Under the pieces are notes generated by a model that had not been told where the DNA came from, did no database searches, and saw only the letters and a program-made list of their open reading frames with translations. The position numbers and the translations under genes are program-made. A stretch of 64,000 nt of DNA from Rosa chinensis (Eukaryota; Streptophyta; Magnoliopsida; Rosales; Rosaceae), in assembly GCF_002994745.2 (NCBI RefSeq), contig NW_020126837.1:124001-188000 (forward strand), written 5' to 3'. Below, one piece after another: positions 1 through 12,694 of this stretch (positions within the stretch are counted from its first letter, which is position 1; each line of letters opens with the position of its first letter).

Positions 1-830
1 ATTTTAACTGTTATTTCCCTATATTTTCTGCGTTATTTCCTTAATAAAACTCTGTTTAGGAAAGTTTCCATTCTTGGAATGGGAAAGTTCCTAATTGTAG
101 AAAGTTTCCGTTTTGTAGTTTCTATTTTCCAATTTTAGAAAGTTTCCATTTTAGTTTAAGAAAGTTTCCATTTCTTATTTTACAAAGCTTCTATTTTCAG
201 GTTTTTGGAATAAATAAGCAGAATTGAGTTCATAAATAGAACGAGAAGTTTCATGAAGATGACATGGCAAGGAGAGAATCAAGGAAGAGTTTTTTTTTTA
301 AAAAGGAAAATATATTTTCCTTGGGGATTAAATTTGCCGTGTAATACTTAAGGAAAAACAAGGTGACAACGTGGGAATTGAAGATGATTGATTGAGGATT
401 TCAAGGAGAGATTTTCTTGGGAGACTTTTATGGAAAAAAATATTGTTGGAGGAATAATTTGGTGTGATTGCCAACGTAAAAATCAGAAATAATCAAGGAG
501 ATGACGCCAAGAGAGATTCAAGGGAGATATTTATGGAAGGAAAATATGTGTGCACCAAGGAAAAGCTAAAAAGGCGTCTAGATTCATCCCTAAATTCCCT
601 AAAGGAATGTTGGCCGAAATTCATGAAGAAAATCAGAATAATTTCAAGGAAATTCGGCAATTAAATATTAGGGAGGTATTTTAGAGAATTATGATTGGTT
701 GGAACACATCACAAGGCTTACTTGGCATTCTATGATTGGTTGGACCACATCACAAGCTTACTTGGCGAATTATCATTGGTTGAAGCTATGTGGAAAATTC
801 TGATTGCTTTGTGAACCCTAGCCATGCTCC

Positions 831-838
831 TATATAAA
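831..838 (+). promoter_or_regulatory. LTR TATA box of E1
   Basis: TATATAAA lies in a CT-rich setting about 830 bp into the LTR, at the same place as in E5. It is the likely core promoter (U3/R boundary a few tens of bases downstream). Inferred from position and motif only. Confidence 0.55.
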
Positions 839-1820
839 ACTCCCCCTTTCTCAACGTCAAGGGTTCCTCTCCCCCATACAATTTACACTTTAGAAAAAAA
901 TCAGAAAATCTTCTTAGCATAGCCGTGAGTTTCTCCATCCTCTAGTCATCTCCACGAGTTCAAGCAAGGCCAAGGGAGAAGAAGCATAGCCGTGAGCATC
1001 CATCATCCATCTCCAACCTTGAAGCTTGCTTTCGAGATTCAAGAGACCACCACATCAATCGTTCATCACCATCTCCATCTCACGGTGTAATCCGATTCTC
1101 CTTTGTAACCTTTGCTTTGAATTTCGTTGGTTATGAACTAGTTGACATATGTGTTTGAACAAATATTAATTTCTGGAATTTTTATGATTAATTGAGAATT
1201 TTCAGATTCATATTATTGTGATTCGAGAGTTGCTTATGTGGGTTTGTTTAATTAAATTTGCGTTATAGATAACTTTTGTATTTTAATCTTATGTGGTTGC
1301 AAACACTTAGGGTTTCGATATAATTGGTGCTAGGTTTAAGAACATGAAATCGACTTTTCGTTTTGTGTAAACTTGAATCAAAGTAGTAAAGGTTTTGTAC
1401 AAAGATCGAATTTAATTAACGAGGATTGCAATTAGGTGGACTTTTCCATACTAAGTTGTACACTTGAGTTGATAGCCTTTCTCTATGTGTAATGCGTTAA
1501 ACATGACATGATTGACTAGCTTTCTAGGGTTTGATTGCATGTTTGATAGGATTAATCTAGGTGCTTTCGCTTAGGTTAATTAGCATTGAAAAGTAAAAAA
1601 ATGGGAATTCATTTGCTTTCGAATGTTTCACATGATCAACTCCTTTCTCATGACTTAGATGAACAATATTAGGGTTTGAATCGATTTTAATCATATGTTT
1701 CGGTTTTTGATCTTTGTTCTCTCATTCCATTTGTATTTTTATGTTTTTGCATTTTAATTGTTTTGTTAACTTAGTTTTATTTTCGAAAAACCAAAAACAA
1801 AATCCCCCCTTTTTTCGTGT

Positions 1821-1825
1821 AAAAT
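1821..1825. repeat. Target-site duplication (AAAAT) of the solo LTR, left copy
   Basis: AAAAT here and at 3534-3538 flank the solo LTR exactly. The intact E5 LTR shows one copy of the corresponding site. Confidence 0.9.
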
Positions 1826-3533
1826 TGATGCTGCTGAAATAGCCTCACAATTTAACCCTGCAAAATGTAGTTGTCAGTATAGGATAAGCAGGGATCGTTC
1901 AGTCCGGGGATTGTAGGGTACACCTACACAAAAAGGTCAATTAACAAATAAAAGAATAAAATGGGGGGTTTTGAAAGTTGGTTTCTAATCTACTTAAAAT
2001 AAAAACAAAACAAATAAAACTATATACAATGATCGACTTCCCTAACCTAGACCAATACCACTCGGAAATTACTAAGTGTAAAAACAGAAAATTCATTTCA
2101 ACATGCTACAAAAATGTGCCCATCTTAAATGCCTAGATAAGAGCCTAAATGAAAAGCCTCAGCGGATCAATCCACTTATCTGATTCATTCTAATGTAGGC
2201 TTGGATCGGAAAAGTCCTTACCAAGCCTAATACTACTAATTTTTGAAAACACTCAGCGTAATTCTCTTAACTAGTAGTATTATCTAACCCTCGAATCAAC
2301 TCACACGTGCAAATTAACCATTACACATAGAATTTAACACGTAATTTCCAGAATCATTTAACCATTGAACATAGTTTTTACCACTCGTTAGAACTAATTG
2401 CTACTTGTTTAACTCAGCGTCTTAACAAATAACAATTACTCTTGGCAAATTAAGAAAACACACAAGAACTCTCACCGTTATTCTAGCATGCAAACTTATG
2501 AATCTAACTCTGAAAATTACCAAAACACATAAAAGGGCACAAGATTGTAACATGCATCATAAAAGAATTCTCGAAATTAACTCAATAATAAACTAAAAAT
2601 CTCAAAAATATTAATAAAAATATTCTGAAAATTTCATGTCTCCAATTACACAACTCACAAATTGAAACACACAAAACCGAAACAAAAATTATAAGTAGAG
2701 TCATAGTTACACTTTGAAGCTTTCCTCAGCGGCTTAGCAACACGGTGATGAACTCGTCTCTACTGTGGTGGTGGAGCGTCCTTGACTCAGCGCCTAAGAG
2801 CTTTGTAGATTGATTGATGGATGGTGGTCACGGTCTTGTAAGATATGGAGGTTTGAGGAGTGAATTGGGTAGTCTTGGAATGATCTTGGCTGGGAAGTGA
2901 TCTTTGGCTGGGAAGTGATCTTGGCTGGGAAGTGATCTTGGCTGGGAAGTGATAGGCAATGAATTATCTTGGCTGGGAAGTGATGCAAATTCAGTTCTGG
3001 ACGTTGCCTATTTATAGGGGAGCATTGGTTGGCTTTCCCAACTGAAACGTCTTCTTTATGGCCTTAACTCCTCTCATAATGGGGCAATTCCTTTAATTTC
3101 CAAGCTGAAACATCTTTCTCTTATTTATTTTTCCAGCTGAAACATCTTTTTCTTTTATTCCTCAACTGAAAACATCTTTTCTCCTTTATTTCCCTTCTTC
3201 ATTGCTTGGTCAAATATCTTAATGCTTTATTTTATGACTCCATCATTGATGTTTCCAAGAGTTCCACCAGGCAAGGTTTCCTACAACAAGCAGGAAAATA
3301 TCAGAATTTTCTAGAGAAAATAAAATGTAAAGACCGCAAAAATAGTCGACAGTGAGGAATCCTGATCCAGCTAGGATTTTTCATGAATTTTACTTTTTCC
3401 GCTTATTTCACGCCAAACACTCTACAAGACTCTTAAAATGACTCGATGACTCAAAACACGAAACTTAAGGGAGAAACAAGGCTAAAATGGAGCATATACT
3501 CATTAATATTATCACACTTTTTTGCTCCTATCA
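1826..3533 (-). mobile_element. Solo LTR inserted antisense in E1
   Basis: A 1708-bp block reads on the minus strand from TGATAGGAGC to GCAGCATCA, the same termini as the other Athila LTRs. It is flanked by the perfect 5-bp duplication AAAAT (1821-1825 and 3534-3538). Its inner end carries the conserved U5 block (reads CAATCCCCGG on the minus strand), but most of the body does not resemble the E2/E5 LTRs, so it is a separate, older subfamily. An LTR alone between target-site duplications is the usual product of LTR-LTR recombination that removed the internal region. A short tandem repeat of a GGCTGGGAAGTGATCTT-like unit sits at 2886-2985. Confidence 0.9.
2886..2985. repeat. Short tandem repeat inside the solo LTR
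   Basis: The phrase GGCTGGGAAGTGAT recurs five times at roughly 20-bp spacing, with one longer interval before the last copy. It gives rise to an open frame on the minus strand (2794-2988) that I regard as chance. Confidence 0.7.
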
Positions 3534-3713
3534 AAAATGTTTATAGTTGTGAATATATTTGTGAATATTATACTTTGTTTTAATTTTAATTGTTTAACTG
3601 TTTGACAATGACAGGTGTACCCTCAATCCCCGGAATAGAACGATCCCTATTTATTACGTACTACTAATGACATTTCAGGGTTAAATTATGCGCGCTGCTT
3701 TTCGGGCGCATCA

Positions 3714-4168
3714 TAGGGTGCTCGGAGGGAGGAGGCGCTCCTCTGGTGACCGGTGGCACGCCGGTTGGTGGCCGGAATCGCCGGAATTTGATGGAAGAAG
3801 AAAAATGGCCGAACCGGAGGAAGAGAGATCGGGGGAGAGGAGAGAGAAAGAGTTGGGGTGGTTTCCGGAAATGGAAACCTACCCGGGTAAATTTCCTTTT
3901 TTTATCAAAAGTTACCATGAACAGTAACTTTACAATTTTGGCCATAACTCTCGCATACGAAGTCCGCTTTTTACGAACCACATATGCACGCACTCGGTTT
4001 AACGTCCCCTACAACTTTCATGAAGAACATTTTCTCAAATTTTGACCCGAATAAAAAGTCAACTTTTAGGGCCACTAAAAGTACTAAACCGAAAGTAAAA
4101 GTGAAAGTAAAGGTCGTTTACCGTCCAAATGACTAGTAAACACGTGGATTTAGGTTCGGGACGTTACA
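3714..4168 (+). mobile_element. 3' fragment of a probable chromovirus (Tekay/Del-like) LTR
   Basis: This 455-bp stretch is richer in G and C than its surroundings and resembles neither the Athila elements nor the satellite. It ends in CGGGACGTTACA (to 4168), the ending typical of plant Tekay/Del chromovirus LTRs. Upstream wording around 3935-4030 (a 'cataactctcgcatacgaag' stretch followed by a pyrimidine-rich 'caactttcatgaagaa' stretch) also fits that family. The satellite begins directly afterwards. The other end is cut by E1, so E1 appears to have inserted into it. Short open frames on both strands (for example 3664-3993 and 3746-4045) show no recognisable protein. The family assignment is from memory of the lineage and needs a database match. 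Confidence 0.5.
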
Positions 4169-7100
4169 TTTCAATGCTTTGTTCTAGTGACATTCAAAGC
4201 CATAGTTAATCTTTCAAACAATTTGATCACTTTGTTTCAATTTGAGTAGATGAACAGTGATTTTCCAAACTTCTCGCTTCTAAAGTTTAGGATTTGCTTA
4301 CGCTTTTCGTGAAATCGCTTCTAAATCTTTCAATGCGTTGTTCTAGTGACTTTCAAAGCCATAGTTATTCTTTCAAACAACTTGATCACTTTGTTTCAAT
4401 TTGAGTTTATGAACAGTGATTTTCCAAACTTGTCGCTTCTAAGGTTTAGGATTTGCTTTCTCTTTTCGTGAAATAATGGCTTCTAAATCTTTCAATGCTT
4501 TGTTCTAGTGACATTCAAAGCCATAGTTAATCTTTCAAACAATTTGATCACTTTGTTTCAATTTGAGTAGATGAACAGTGATTTTCCAAACTTCTCGCTT
4601 CTAAAGTTTAGGATTCGCTTACTCTTTTCGTGAAATCGCTTCTAAATCTTTCAATGCGTTGTTCTAGTGACTTTCAAAGCCATAGTTATTCTTTCAAACA
4701 ACTTGATCACTTTGTTTCAATTTGAGTTTATGAACAGTGATTTTCCAAACTTCTCGCTTCTAAGGTTTAGGACTTGCTTTCAATTTTCGTGAAATAATGG
4801 CTTCTAAATCTTTCAATGCGTTGTTCTAGTGACATTCAATGCCATAGTTATTCATTCAAATAATTTGACCACTTTGTTTCAATTTGAGTAGATGAACAGT
4901 GATTTTCCAAACTTCTCGCTTCTAAAGTTTAGGATTTGCTTTCTCTTTTCTTGAAATCGCTTCTAAATCTTTCAATGCGTTGTTTTAGTGACATTCAAAG
5001 CCATAGTTATTCTTTCAAAAAATTTGATCACTTTGTTTCAATTTGAGTTTATGAACAGTGATTTTCCAAATTTCTCGCTTCTAAGGTTTAGGATTTGCTT
5101 TCTCTTTTCGTGAAATAATGGCTTCTAAATCTTTCAATGCGTTGTTCTAGTGACATTCAATGCCATAGTTATTCATTCAAATAATTTGATCACTTTGTTT
5201 CAATTTGAGTAGATGAACAGTGATTTTCCAAACTTCTCGCTTCTAAAGTTTAGGATTCACTTACTCTTTTCGTGAAATCGCTTCTAAATCTTTCAATGCG
5301 TTGTTCTAGTGACTTTCAAAGCCATAGTTATTCTTTCAAACAATTTGATCACTTTGTTTCAATTTGAGTTTATGAACAGTGATTTTCCAAACTTCTCGCT
5401 TCTAAGGTTTAGGATTTGCTTTCTCTTTTCGTGAAATAATGGCTTCTAAATCTTTCAATGCTTTGTTCTAGTGACATTCAAAGCCATAGTTAATCTTTCA
5501 AACAATTTGATCACTTTGTTTCAATTTGAGTAGATGAACAGTGATTTTCCAAACTTCTCGCTTCTAAAGTTTAGGATTCGCTTACTCTTTTCGTGAAATC
5601 GCTTCTAAATCTTTCAATGCGTTGTTCTAGTGACTTTCAAAGCCATAGTTATTCTTTCAAACAATTTGATCACTTTGTTTCAATTTGAGTTTATGAACAG
5701 TGATTTTCCAAACTTCTCGCTTCTAAGGTTTAGGATTTGCTTTCTCTTTTCGTGAAATAATGGCTTCTAACTCTTTCAATGCTTTGTTCTAGTGACATTC
5801 AAAGCCATAGTTAATCTTTCAAACAATTTGATCACTTTGTTTCAATTTGAGTAGATGAACAGTGATTTTCCAAACTTCTCGCTTCTAAAGTTTAGGATTC
5901 GCTTACTCTTTTCGTGAAATCGCTTCTAAATCTTTCAATGCGTTGTTCTAGTGACTTTCAAAGCCATAGTTATTCTTTCAAACAATTTGATCACTTTGTT
6001 TCAATTTGAGTTTATGAACAGTGATTTTCCAAACTTCTCGCTTCTAAGGTTTAGGATTTGCTTTCTCTTTTCGTGAAATAATGGCTTCTAAATCTTTCAA
6101 TGCTTTGTTCTAGTGACTTTCAAAGCCATAGTTATTCTTTCAAACAATTTGATCACTTTGTTTCAATTTGAGTAGATGAACAGTGATTTTCCAAACTTCT
6201 CGCTTCTAAAGTTTAGGATTTGCTTTCTCTTTTCGTGAAATCGCTTCTAAATCTTTCAATGCGTTGTTCTAGTGACTTTCAAAGCCATAGTTATTCTTTC
6301 AAACAATTTGATCACTTTGTTTCAATTTGAGTTTATGAACAGTGATTTTCCAAACTTCTCGCTTCTAAGGTTTAGGATTTGCTTTCTCTTTTCGTGAAAT
6401 AATGGCTTCTAAATCTTTCAATGCTTTGTTCTAGTGACATTCAAAGCCATAGTTAATCTTTCAAACAATTTGATCACTTTGTTTCAATTTGAGTAGATGA
6501 ACAGTGATTTTCCAAACTTCTCACTTCTAAAGTTTAGGATTCGCTTACTCTTTTCGTGAAATCGCTTCTAAATCTTTCAATGCGTTGTTCTAGTGACTTT
6601 CAAAGCCATAGTTATTCTTTCAAACAATTTGATCACTTTGTTTCAATTTGAGTTTATGAACAGTGATTTTCCAAACTTCTCGCTTCTAAGGTTTAGGATT
6701 TGCTTTCTCTTTTCGTGAAATAATGGCTTCTAAATCTTTCAATGCTTTGTTCTAGTGACATTCAAAGCCATAGTTAATCTTTCAAACAATTTGATCACTT
6801 TGTTTCAATTTGAGTAGATGAACAGTGATTTTCCAAACTTCTCGCTTCTAAAGTTTAGGATTTGCTTACGCTTTTCGTGAAATCGCTTCTAAATCTTTCA
6901 ATGCGTTGTTCTAGTGACTTTCAAAGCCATAGTTATTCTTTCAAACAACTTGATCACTTTGTTTCAATTTGAGTTTATGAACAGTGATTTTCCAAACTTG
7001 TCGCTTCTAAGGTTTAGGATTTGCTTTCTCTTTTCGTGAAATAATGGCTTCTAAATCTTTCAATGCTTTGTTCTAGTGACATTCAAAGCCATAGTTAATC

Positions 7101-9303
7101 TTTCAAACAATTTGATCACTTTGTTTCAATTTGAGTAGATGAACAGTGATTTTCCAAACTTCTCGCTTCTAAAGTTTAGGATTCGCTTACTCTTTTCGTG
7201 AAATCGCTTCTAAATCTTTCAATGCGTTGTTCTAGTGACTTTCAAAGCCATAGTTATTCTTTCAAACAACTTGATCACTTTGTTTCAATTTGAGTTTATG
7301 AACAGTGATTTTCCAAACTTCTCGCTTCTAAGGTTTAGGACTTGCTTTCAATTTTCGTGAAATAATGGCTTCTAAATCTTTCAATGCGTTGTTCTAGTGA
7401 CATTCAATGCCATAGTTATTCATTCAAATAATTTGACCACTTTGTTTCAATTTGAGTAGATGAACAGTGATTTTCCAAACTTCTCGCTTCTAAAGTTTAG
7501 GATTTGCTTTCTCTTTTCTTGAAATCGCTTCTAAATCTTTCAATGCGTTGTTTTAGTGACATTCAAAGCCATAGTTATTCTTTCAAAAAATTTGATCACT
7601 TTGTTTCAATTTGAGTTTATGAACAGTGATTTTCCAAATTTCTCGCTTCTAAGGTTTAGGATTTGCTTTCTCTTTTCGTGAAATAATGGCTTCTAAATCT
7701 TTCAATGCGTTGTTCTAGTGACATTCAATGCCATAGTTATTCATTCAAATAATTTGATCACTTTGTTTCAATTTGAGTAGATGAACAGTGATTTTCCAAA
7801 CTTCTCGCTTCTAAAGTTTAGGATTCACTTACTCTTTTCGTGAAATCGCTTCTAAATCTTTCAATGCGTTGTTCTAGTGACTTTCAAAGCCATAGTTATT
7901 CTTTCAAACAATTTGATCACTTTGTTTCAATTTGAGTTTATGAACAGTGATTTTCCAAACTTCTCGCTTCTAAGGTTTAGGATTTGCTTTCTCTTTTCGT
8001 GAAATAATGGCTTCTAAATCTTTCAATGCTTTGTTCTAGTGACATTCAAAGCCATAGTTAATCTTTCAAACAATTTGATCACTTTGTTTCAATTTGAGTA
8101 GATGAACAGTGATTTTCCAAACTTCTCGCTTCTAAAGTTTAGGATTCGCTTACTCTTTTCGTGAAATCGCTTCTAAATCTTTCAATGCGTTGTTCTAGTG
8201 ACTTTCAAAGCCATAGTTATTCTTTCAAACAATTTGATCACTTTGTTTCAATTTGAGTTTATGAACAGTGATTTTCCAAACTTCTCGCTTCTAAGGTTTA
8301 GGATTTGCTTTCTCTTTTCGTGAAATAATGGCTTCTAACTCTTTCAATGCATTGTTCTAGTGACATTCAAAGCCATAGTTAATCTTTCAAACAATTTGAT
8401 CACTTTGTTTCAATTTGAGTAGATGAACAGTGATTTTCCAAACTTCTCGCTTCTAAAGTTTAGGATTCGCTTACTCTTTTCGTGAAATCGCTTCTAAATC
8501 TTTCAATGCGTTGTTCTAGTGACTTTCAAAGCCATAGTTATTCTTTCAAACAATTTGATCACTTTGTTTCAATTTGAGTTTATGAACAGTGATTTTCCAA
8601 ACTTCTCGCTTCTAAGGTTTAGGATTTGCTTTCTCTTTTCGTGAAATAATGGCTTCTAAATCTTTCAATGCTTTGTTCTAGTGACTTTCAAAGCCATAGT
8701 TATTCTTTCAAACAATTTGATCACTTTGTTTCAATTTGAGTAGATGAACAGTGATTTTCCAAACTTCTCGCTTCTAAAGTTTAGGATTTGCTTTCTCTTT
8801 TCGTGAAATCGCTTCTAAATCTTTCAATGCGTTGTTCTAGTGACTTTCAAAGCCATAGTTATTCTTTCAAACAATTTGATCACTTTGTTTCAATTTGAGT
8901 TTATGAACAGTGATTTTCCAAACTTCTCGCTTCTAAGGTTTAGGATTTGCTTTCTCTTTTCGTGAAATAATGGCTTCTAAATCTTTCAATGCTTTGTTCT
9001 AGTGACATTCAAAGCCATAGTTAATCTTTCAAACAATTTGATCACTTTGTTTCAATTTGAGTAGATGAACAGTGATTTTCCAAACTTCTCACTTCTAAAG
9101 TTTAGGATTCGCTTACTCTTTTCGTGAAATCGCTTCTAAATCTTTCAATGCGTTGTTCTAGTGACTTTCAAAGCCATAGTTATTCTTTCAAACAATTTGA
9201 TCACTTTGTTTCAATTTGAGTTTATGAACAGTGATTTTCCAAACTTCTCGCTTCTAAGGTTTAGGATTTGCTTTCTCTTTTCGTGAAATAATGGCTTCTA
9301 AAT
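4169..9303. repeat. Two-copy 2568-bp higher-order repeat
   Basis: Rare variants recur exactly 2568 bp apart (8 x 321): GCTTACGC at 4297/6865, the CTTG variant at 4429/6997, ATTCAC at 5255/7823, and the TCTCAC variant near 6518/9086. Copies run about 4169-6735 and 6736-9303 with very few differences (for example GCTTTG against GCATTG near 5782/8350). This is a recent block duplication of 16 monomers. Confidence 0.9.
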
Positions 9304-11513
9304 CTTTCAATGCTTTGTTCTAGTGACATTCAAAGCCATAGTTAATCTTTCAAACAATTTGATCACTTTGTTTCAATTTGAGTAGATGAACAGTGATTTT
9401 CCAAACTTCTCGCTTCTAAAGTTTAGGATTCGATTACTCTTTTCTTGAAATCGCTTCTAAATCTTTCAATGCGTTGTTCTAGTGACTTTCAAAGCCATAG
9501 TTATTCTTTCAAACAATTTGATCACTTTGTTTCAATTTGAGTTTATGAACAGTGATTTTCCAAACTTCTCGCTTCTAAGGTTTAGGATTTGCTTTCTCTT
9601 TTCGTGAAATAATGGCTTCTAAATCTTTCAATGCTTTGTTCTAGTGACTTTCAAAGCCATAGTTATTCTTTCAAACAATTTGATCACTTTGTTTCAATTT
9701 GAGTAGATGAACAGTGATTTTCCAAACTTCTCGCTTCTAAAGTTTAGGATTTGCTTTCTCTTTTCTTGAAATCGCTTCTAAATCTTTCAATCCGTTGTTT
9801 TAGTGACATTCAAAGCCATAGTTATTCTTTCAAACAATTTGATCACTTTGTTTCAATTTGAGTTTATGAACAGTGATTTTCCAAATTTCTCGCTTCTAAG
9901 GTTTAGGATTTGCTTTCTCTTTTCGTGAAATAATGGCTTCTAAATCTTTCAATGCGTTGTTTTAGTGACATTCAAAGCCATAGTTATTCTTTCAAACAAT
10001 TTGATCACTTTGTTTCAATTTGAGTTTATGAACAGTGATTTTCCAAACTTCTCGCTTCTAAGGTTTAGGATTTGCTTTCTCTTTTCGTGAAATAATGGCT
10101 TCTAAATCTTTCAATGCTTTGTTCTAGTGACATTCAAAGCCATAGTTAATCTTTCAAGCAATTTGATCACTTTGTTTAAATTTGAGTAGATGAACAGTGA
10201 TTTTCCAAACTTCTCGCTTCTAAAGTTTAGGATTTGCTTTCGCTTTTAGTGAAATGACTTCTAAATCTTTCAATGCGTTGTTCTAGTGACATTCAAAGCC
10301 ATAGTTATTCTTTCAAACAACTTGATCACTTTGTTTCAATTTGAGTTTATGAACAGTGATTTTCCAAACTTCTCGCTTCTAAGGTTTAGGATTTGCTTTC
10401 TCTTTTCGTGAAATAATGGCTTCTAAATCTTTCAATGCTTTGTTCTAGTGACATTCAAAGCCATAGTTAATCTTTCAAACAATTTGATCACTTTGTTTCA
10501 ATTTGAGTAGATGAACAGTGATTTTCCAAACTTCTCGCTTCTAAAGTTTAGGATTCGATTACTCTTTTCTTGAAATCGCTTCTAAATCTTTCAATGCGTT
10601 GTTCTAGTGACTTTCAAAGCCATAGTTATTCTTTCAAACAATTTGATCACTTTGTTTCAATTTGAGTTTATGAACAGTGATTTTCCAAACTTCTCGCTTC
10701 TAAGGTTTAGGATTTGCTTTCTCTTTTCGTGAAATAATGGCTTCTAAATCTTTCAATGCTTTGTTCTAGTGACTTTCAAAGCCATAGTTATTCTTTCAAA
10801 CAATTTGATCACTTTGTTTCAATTTGAGTAGATGAACAGTGATTTTCCAAACTTCTCGCTTCTAAAGTTTAGGATTTGCTTTCTCTTTTCTTGAAATCGC
10901 TTCTAAATCTTTCAATCCGTTGTTTTAGTGACATTCAAAGCCATAGTTATTCTTTCAAACAATTTGATCACTTTGTTTCAATTTGAGTTTATGAACAGTG
11001 ATTTTCCAAATTTCTCGCTTCTAAGGTTTAGGATTTGCTTTCTCTTTTCGTGAAATAATGGCTTCTAAATCTTTCAATGCGTTGTTTTAGTGACATTCAA
11101 AGCCATAGTTATTCTTTCAAACAATTTGATCACTTTGTTTCAATTTGAGTTTATGAACAGTGATTTTCCAAACTTCTCGCTTCTAAGGTTTAGGATTTGC
11201 TTTCTCTTTTCGTGAAATAATGGCTTCTAAATCTTTCAATGCTTTGTTCTAGTGACATTCAAAGCCATAGTTAATCTTTCAAGCAATTTGATCACTTTGT
11301 TTAAATTTGAGTAGATGAACAGTGATTTTCCAAACTTCTCGCTTCTAAAGTTTAGGATTTGCTTTCGCTTTTAGTGAAATGACTTCTAAATCTTTCAATG
11401 CGTTGTTCTAGTGACATTCAAAGCCATAGTTATTCTTTCAAACAACTTGATCACTTTGTTTCAATTTGAGTTTATGAACAGTGATTTTCCAAACTTCTCG
11501 CTTCTAAGGTTTA
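9264..11513. repeat. Two-copy 1125-bp higher-order repeat (7 monomers)
   Basis: Variants CGATTACTC (9431/10556) and TCCGTTG (9791/10916) recur 1125 bp apart, equal to four 162-bp plus three 159-bp monomers. The odd number means two B-type monomers sit side by side inside the unit. Boundaries are approximate; the copies diverge at about 10388 versus 11513. Confidence 0.85.
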
Positions 11514-12689
11514 GGACTTGCTTTCAATTTTCGTGAAATAATGGCTTCTAAATCTTTCAATGCGTTGTTCTAGTGACATTCAATGCCATAGTTATTCATT
11601 CAAATAATTTGACCACTTTGTTTCAATTTGAGTAGATGAACAGTGATTTTCCAAACTTCTCGCTTCTAAAGTTTAGGATTTGCTTTCTCTTTTCTTGAAA
11701 TCGCTTCTAAATCTTTCAATGCGTTGTTTTAGTGACATTCAAAGCCATAGTTATTCTTTCAAACAATTTGATCACTTTGTTTCAATTTGAGTTTATGAAC
11801 AGTGATTTTCCAAATTTCTCGCTTCTAAGGTTTAGGATTTGCTTTCTCTTTTCGTGAAATAATGGCTTCTAAATCTTTCAATGCGTTGTTCTAGTGACAT
11901 TCAATGCCATAGTTATTCATTCAAATAATTTGATCACTTTGTTTCAATTTGAGTAGATGAACAGTGATTTTCCAAACTTCTCGCTTCTAAAGTTTAGGAT
12001 TTGCTTTCTCTTTTCTTGAAATCGCTTCTAAATCTTTCAATGCGTTGTTTTAGTGACATTCAAAGCCATAGTTATTCTTTCAAACAATTTGATCACTTTG
12101 TTTCAATTTGAGTTTATGAACAGTGATTTTCCAAACTTCTCGCTTCTAAGGTTTAGGATTTGCTTTCTCTTTTCGTGAAATAATGGCTTCTAAATCTTTC
12201 AATGCGTTGTTCTAGTGACATTCAATGCCATAGTTATTCATTCAAATAATTTGATCACTTTGTTTCAATTTGAGTAGATGAACAGTGATTTTCCAAACTT
12301 CTCGCTTCTAAAGTTTAGGATTTGCTTTCTCTTTTCTTGAAATCGCTTCTAAATCTTTCAATGCGTTGTTTTAGTGACATTCAAAGCCATAGTTATTCTT
12401 TCAAACAATTTGATCACTTTGTTTCAATTTGAGTTTATGAACAGTGATTTTCCAAACTTCTCGCTTCTAAGGTTTAGGATTTGCTTTCTCTTTTCGTGAA
12501 ATAATGGCTTCTAAATCTTTCAATGCTTTGTTCTAGTGACATTCAAAGCCATAGTTAATCTTTCAAACAATTTGATCACTTTGTTTCAATTTGAGTAGAT
12601 GAACAGTGATTTTCCAAACTTCTCGCTTCTAAAGTTTAGGATTCGCTTACTCTTTTCGTGAAATCGCTTCTAAATCTTTCAATGCGTTG

Positions 12690-12694
12690 TTCTA
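12690..12694. repeat. Target-site duplication (TTCTA) of E2, left copy
   Basis: TTCTA at 12690-12694 and 26684-26688 flank E2 exactly. It is part of the satellite phrase GTTGTTCTAGTGAC. Confidence 0.97.

Larger units (their letters stand above)
1..3713 (+). mobile_element. E1: Athila-type LTR, cut by window start and split by a solo LTR
   Basis: The sequence aligns by eye along its whole length with the 2000-bp LTRs of E5 and starts about 23 bases inside the LTR, so the true start is left of the window. It ends at GGCGCATCA (3713) with no primer-binding site after it, so it is either a solo LTR or the 3' LTR of an element whose body is outside the window. A solo LTR interrupts it at 1826-3533. 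Without that insertion it is about 2 kb, the same size as the E5 LTR. It carries a TATA box near 831 and the conserved U5 segment TCAATCCCCGG at 3623-3633. No coding capacity. Confidence 0.9.
4169..12694. repeat. Satellite array 1 (159/162-bp monomers, about 53 copies)
   Basis: Head-to-tail AT-rich repeats. The word GAACAGTGATTTTCC starts at 4252, 4411, 4573 and 4732, giving steps of 159, 162 and 159 bp. Two monomer types alternate: type A has TAGATGAACAG and a short CGTGAAATCGC segment; type B has TTTATGAACAG and the longer CGTGAAATAATGGC segment. The basic unit is therefore a 321-bp dimer. Each monomer holds a short dyad, TCAAACAATTTGA. The array ends where E2 inserted (TTCTA duplication) and resumes at 26684. 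Non-coding; function unknown. Length and context fit a centromeric or pericentromeric satellite (inference). Confidence 0.97.

Noticed and set aside
464..664. A 66-codon open frame repeated at 464-664, 39320-39520 (minus) and 43361-43561
   Set aside because: It lies inside LTRs of recently copied elements, so identity follows from copying. No known domain, and it is disrupted in the E5 3' LTR by small deletions.
3664..4045. Overlapping frames on both strands in the 3714-4168 block
   Set aside because: Compositional effect of GC-richer LTR sequence; no domain and mutually exclusive frames.
4169..12694. CRISPR-like array
   Set aside because: Units of about 160 bp are contiguous with no unique spacers; this is a eukaryotic satellite.
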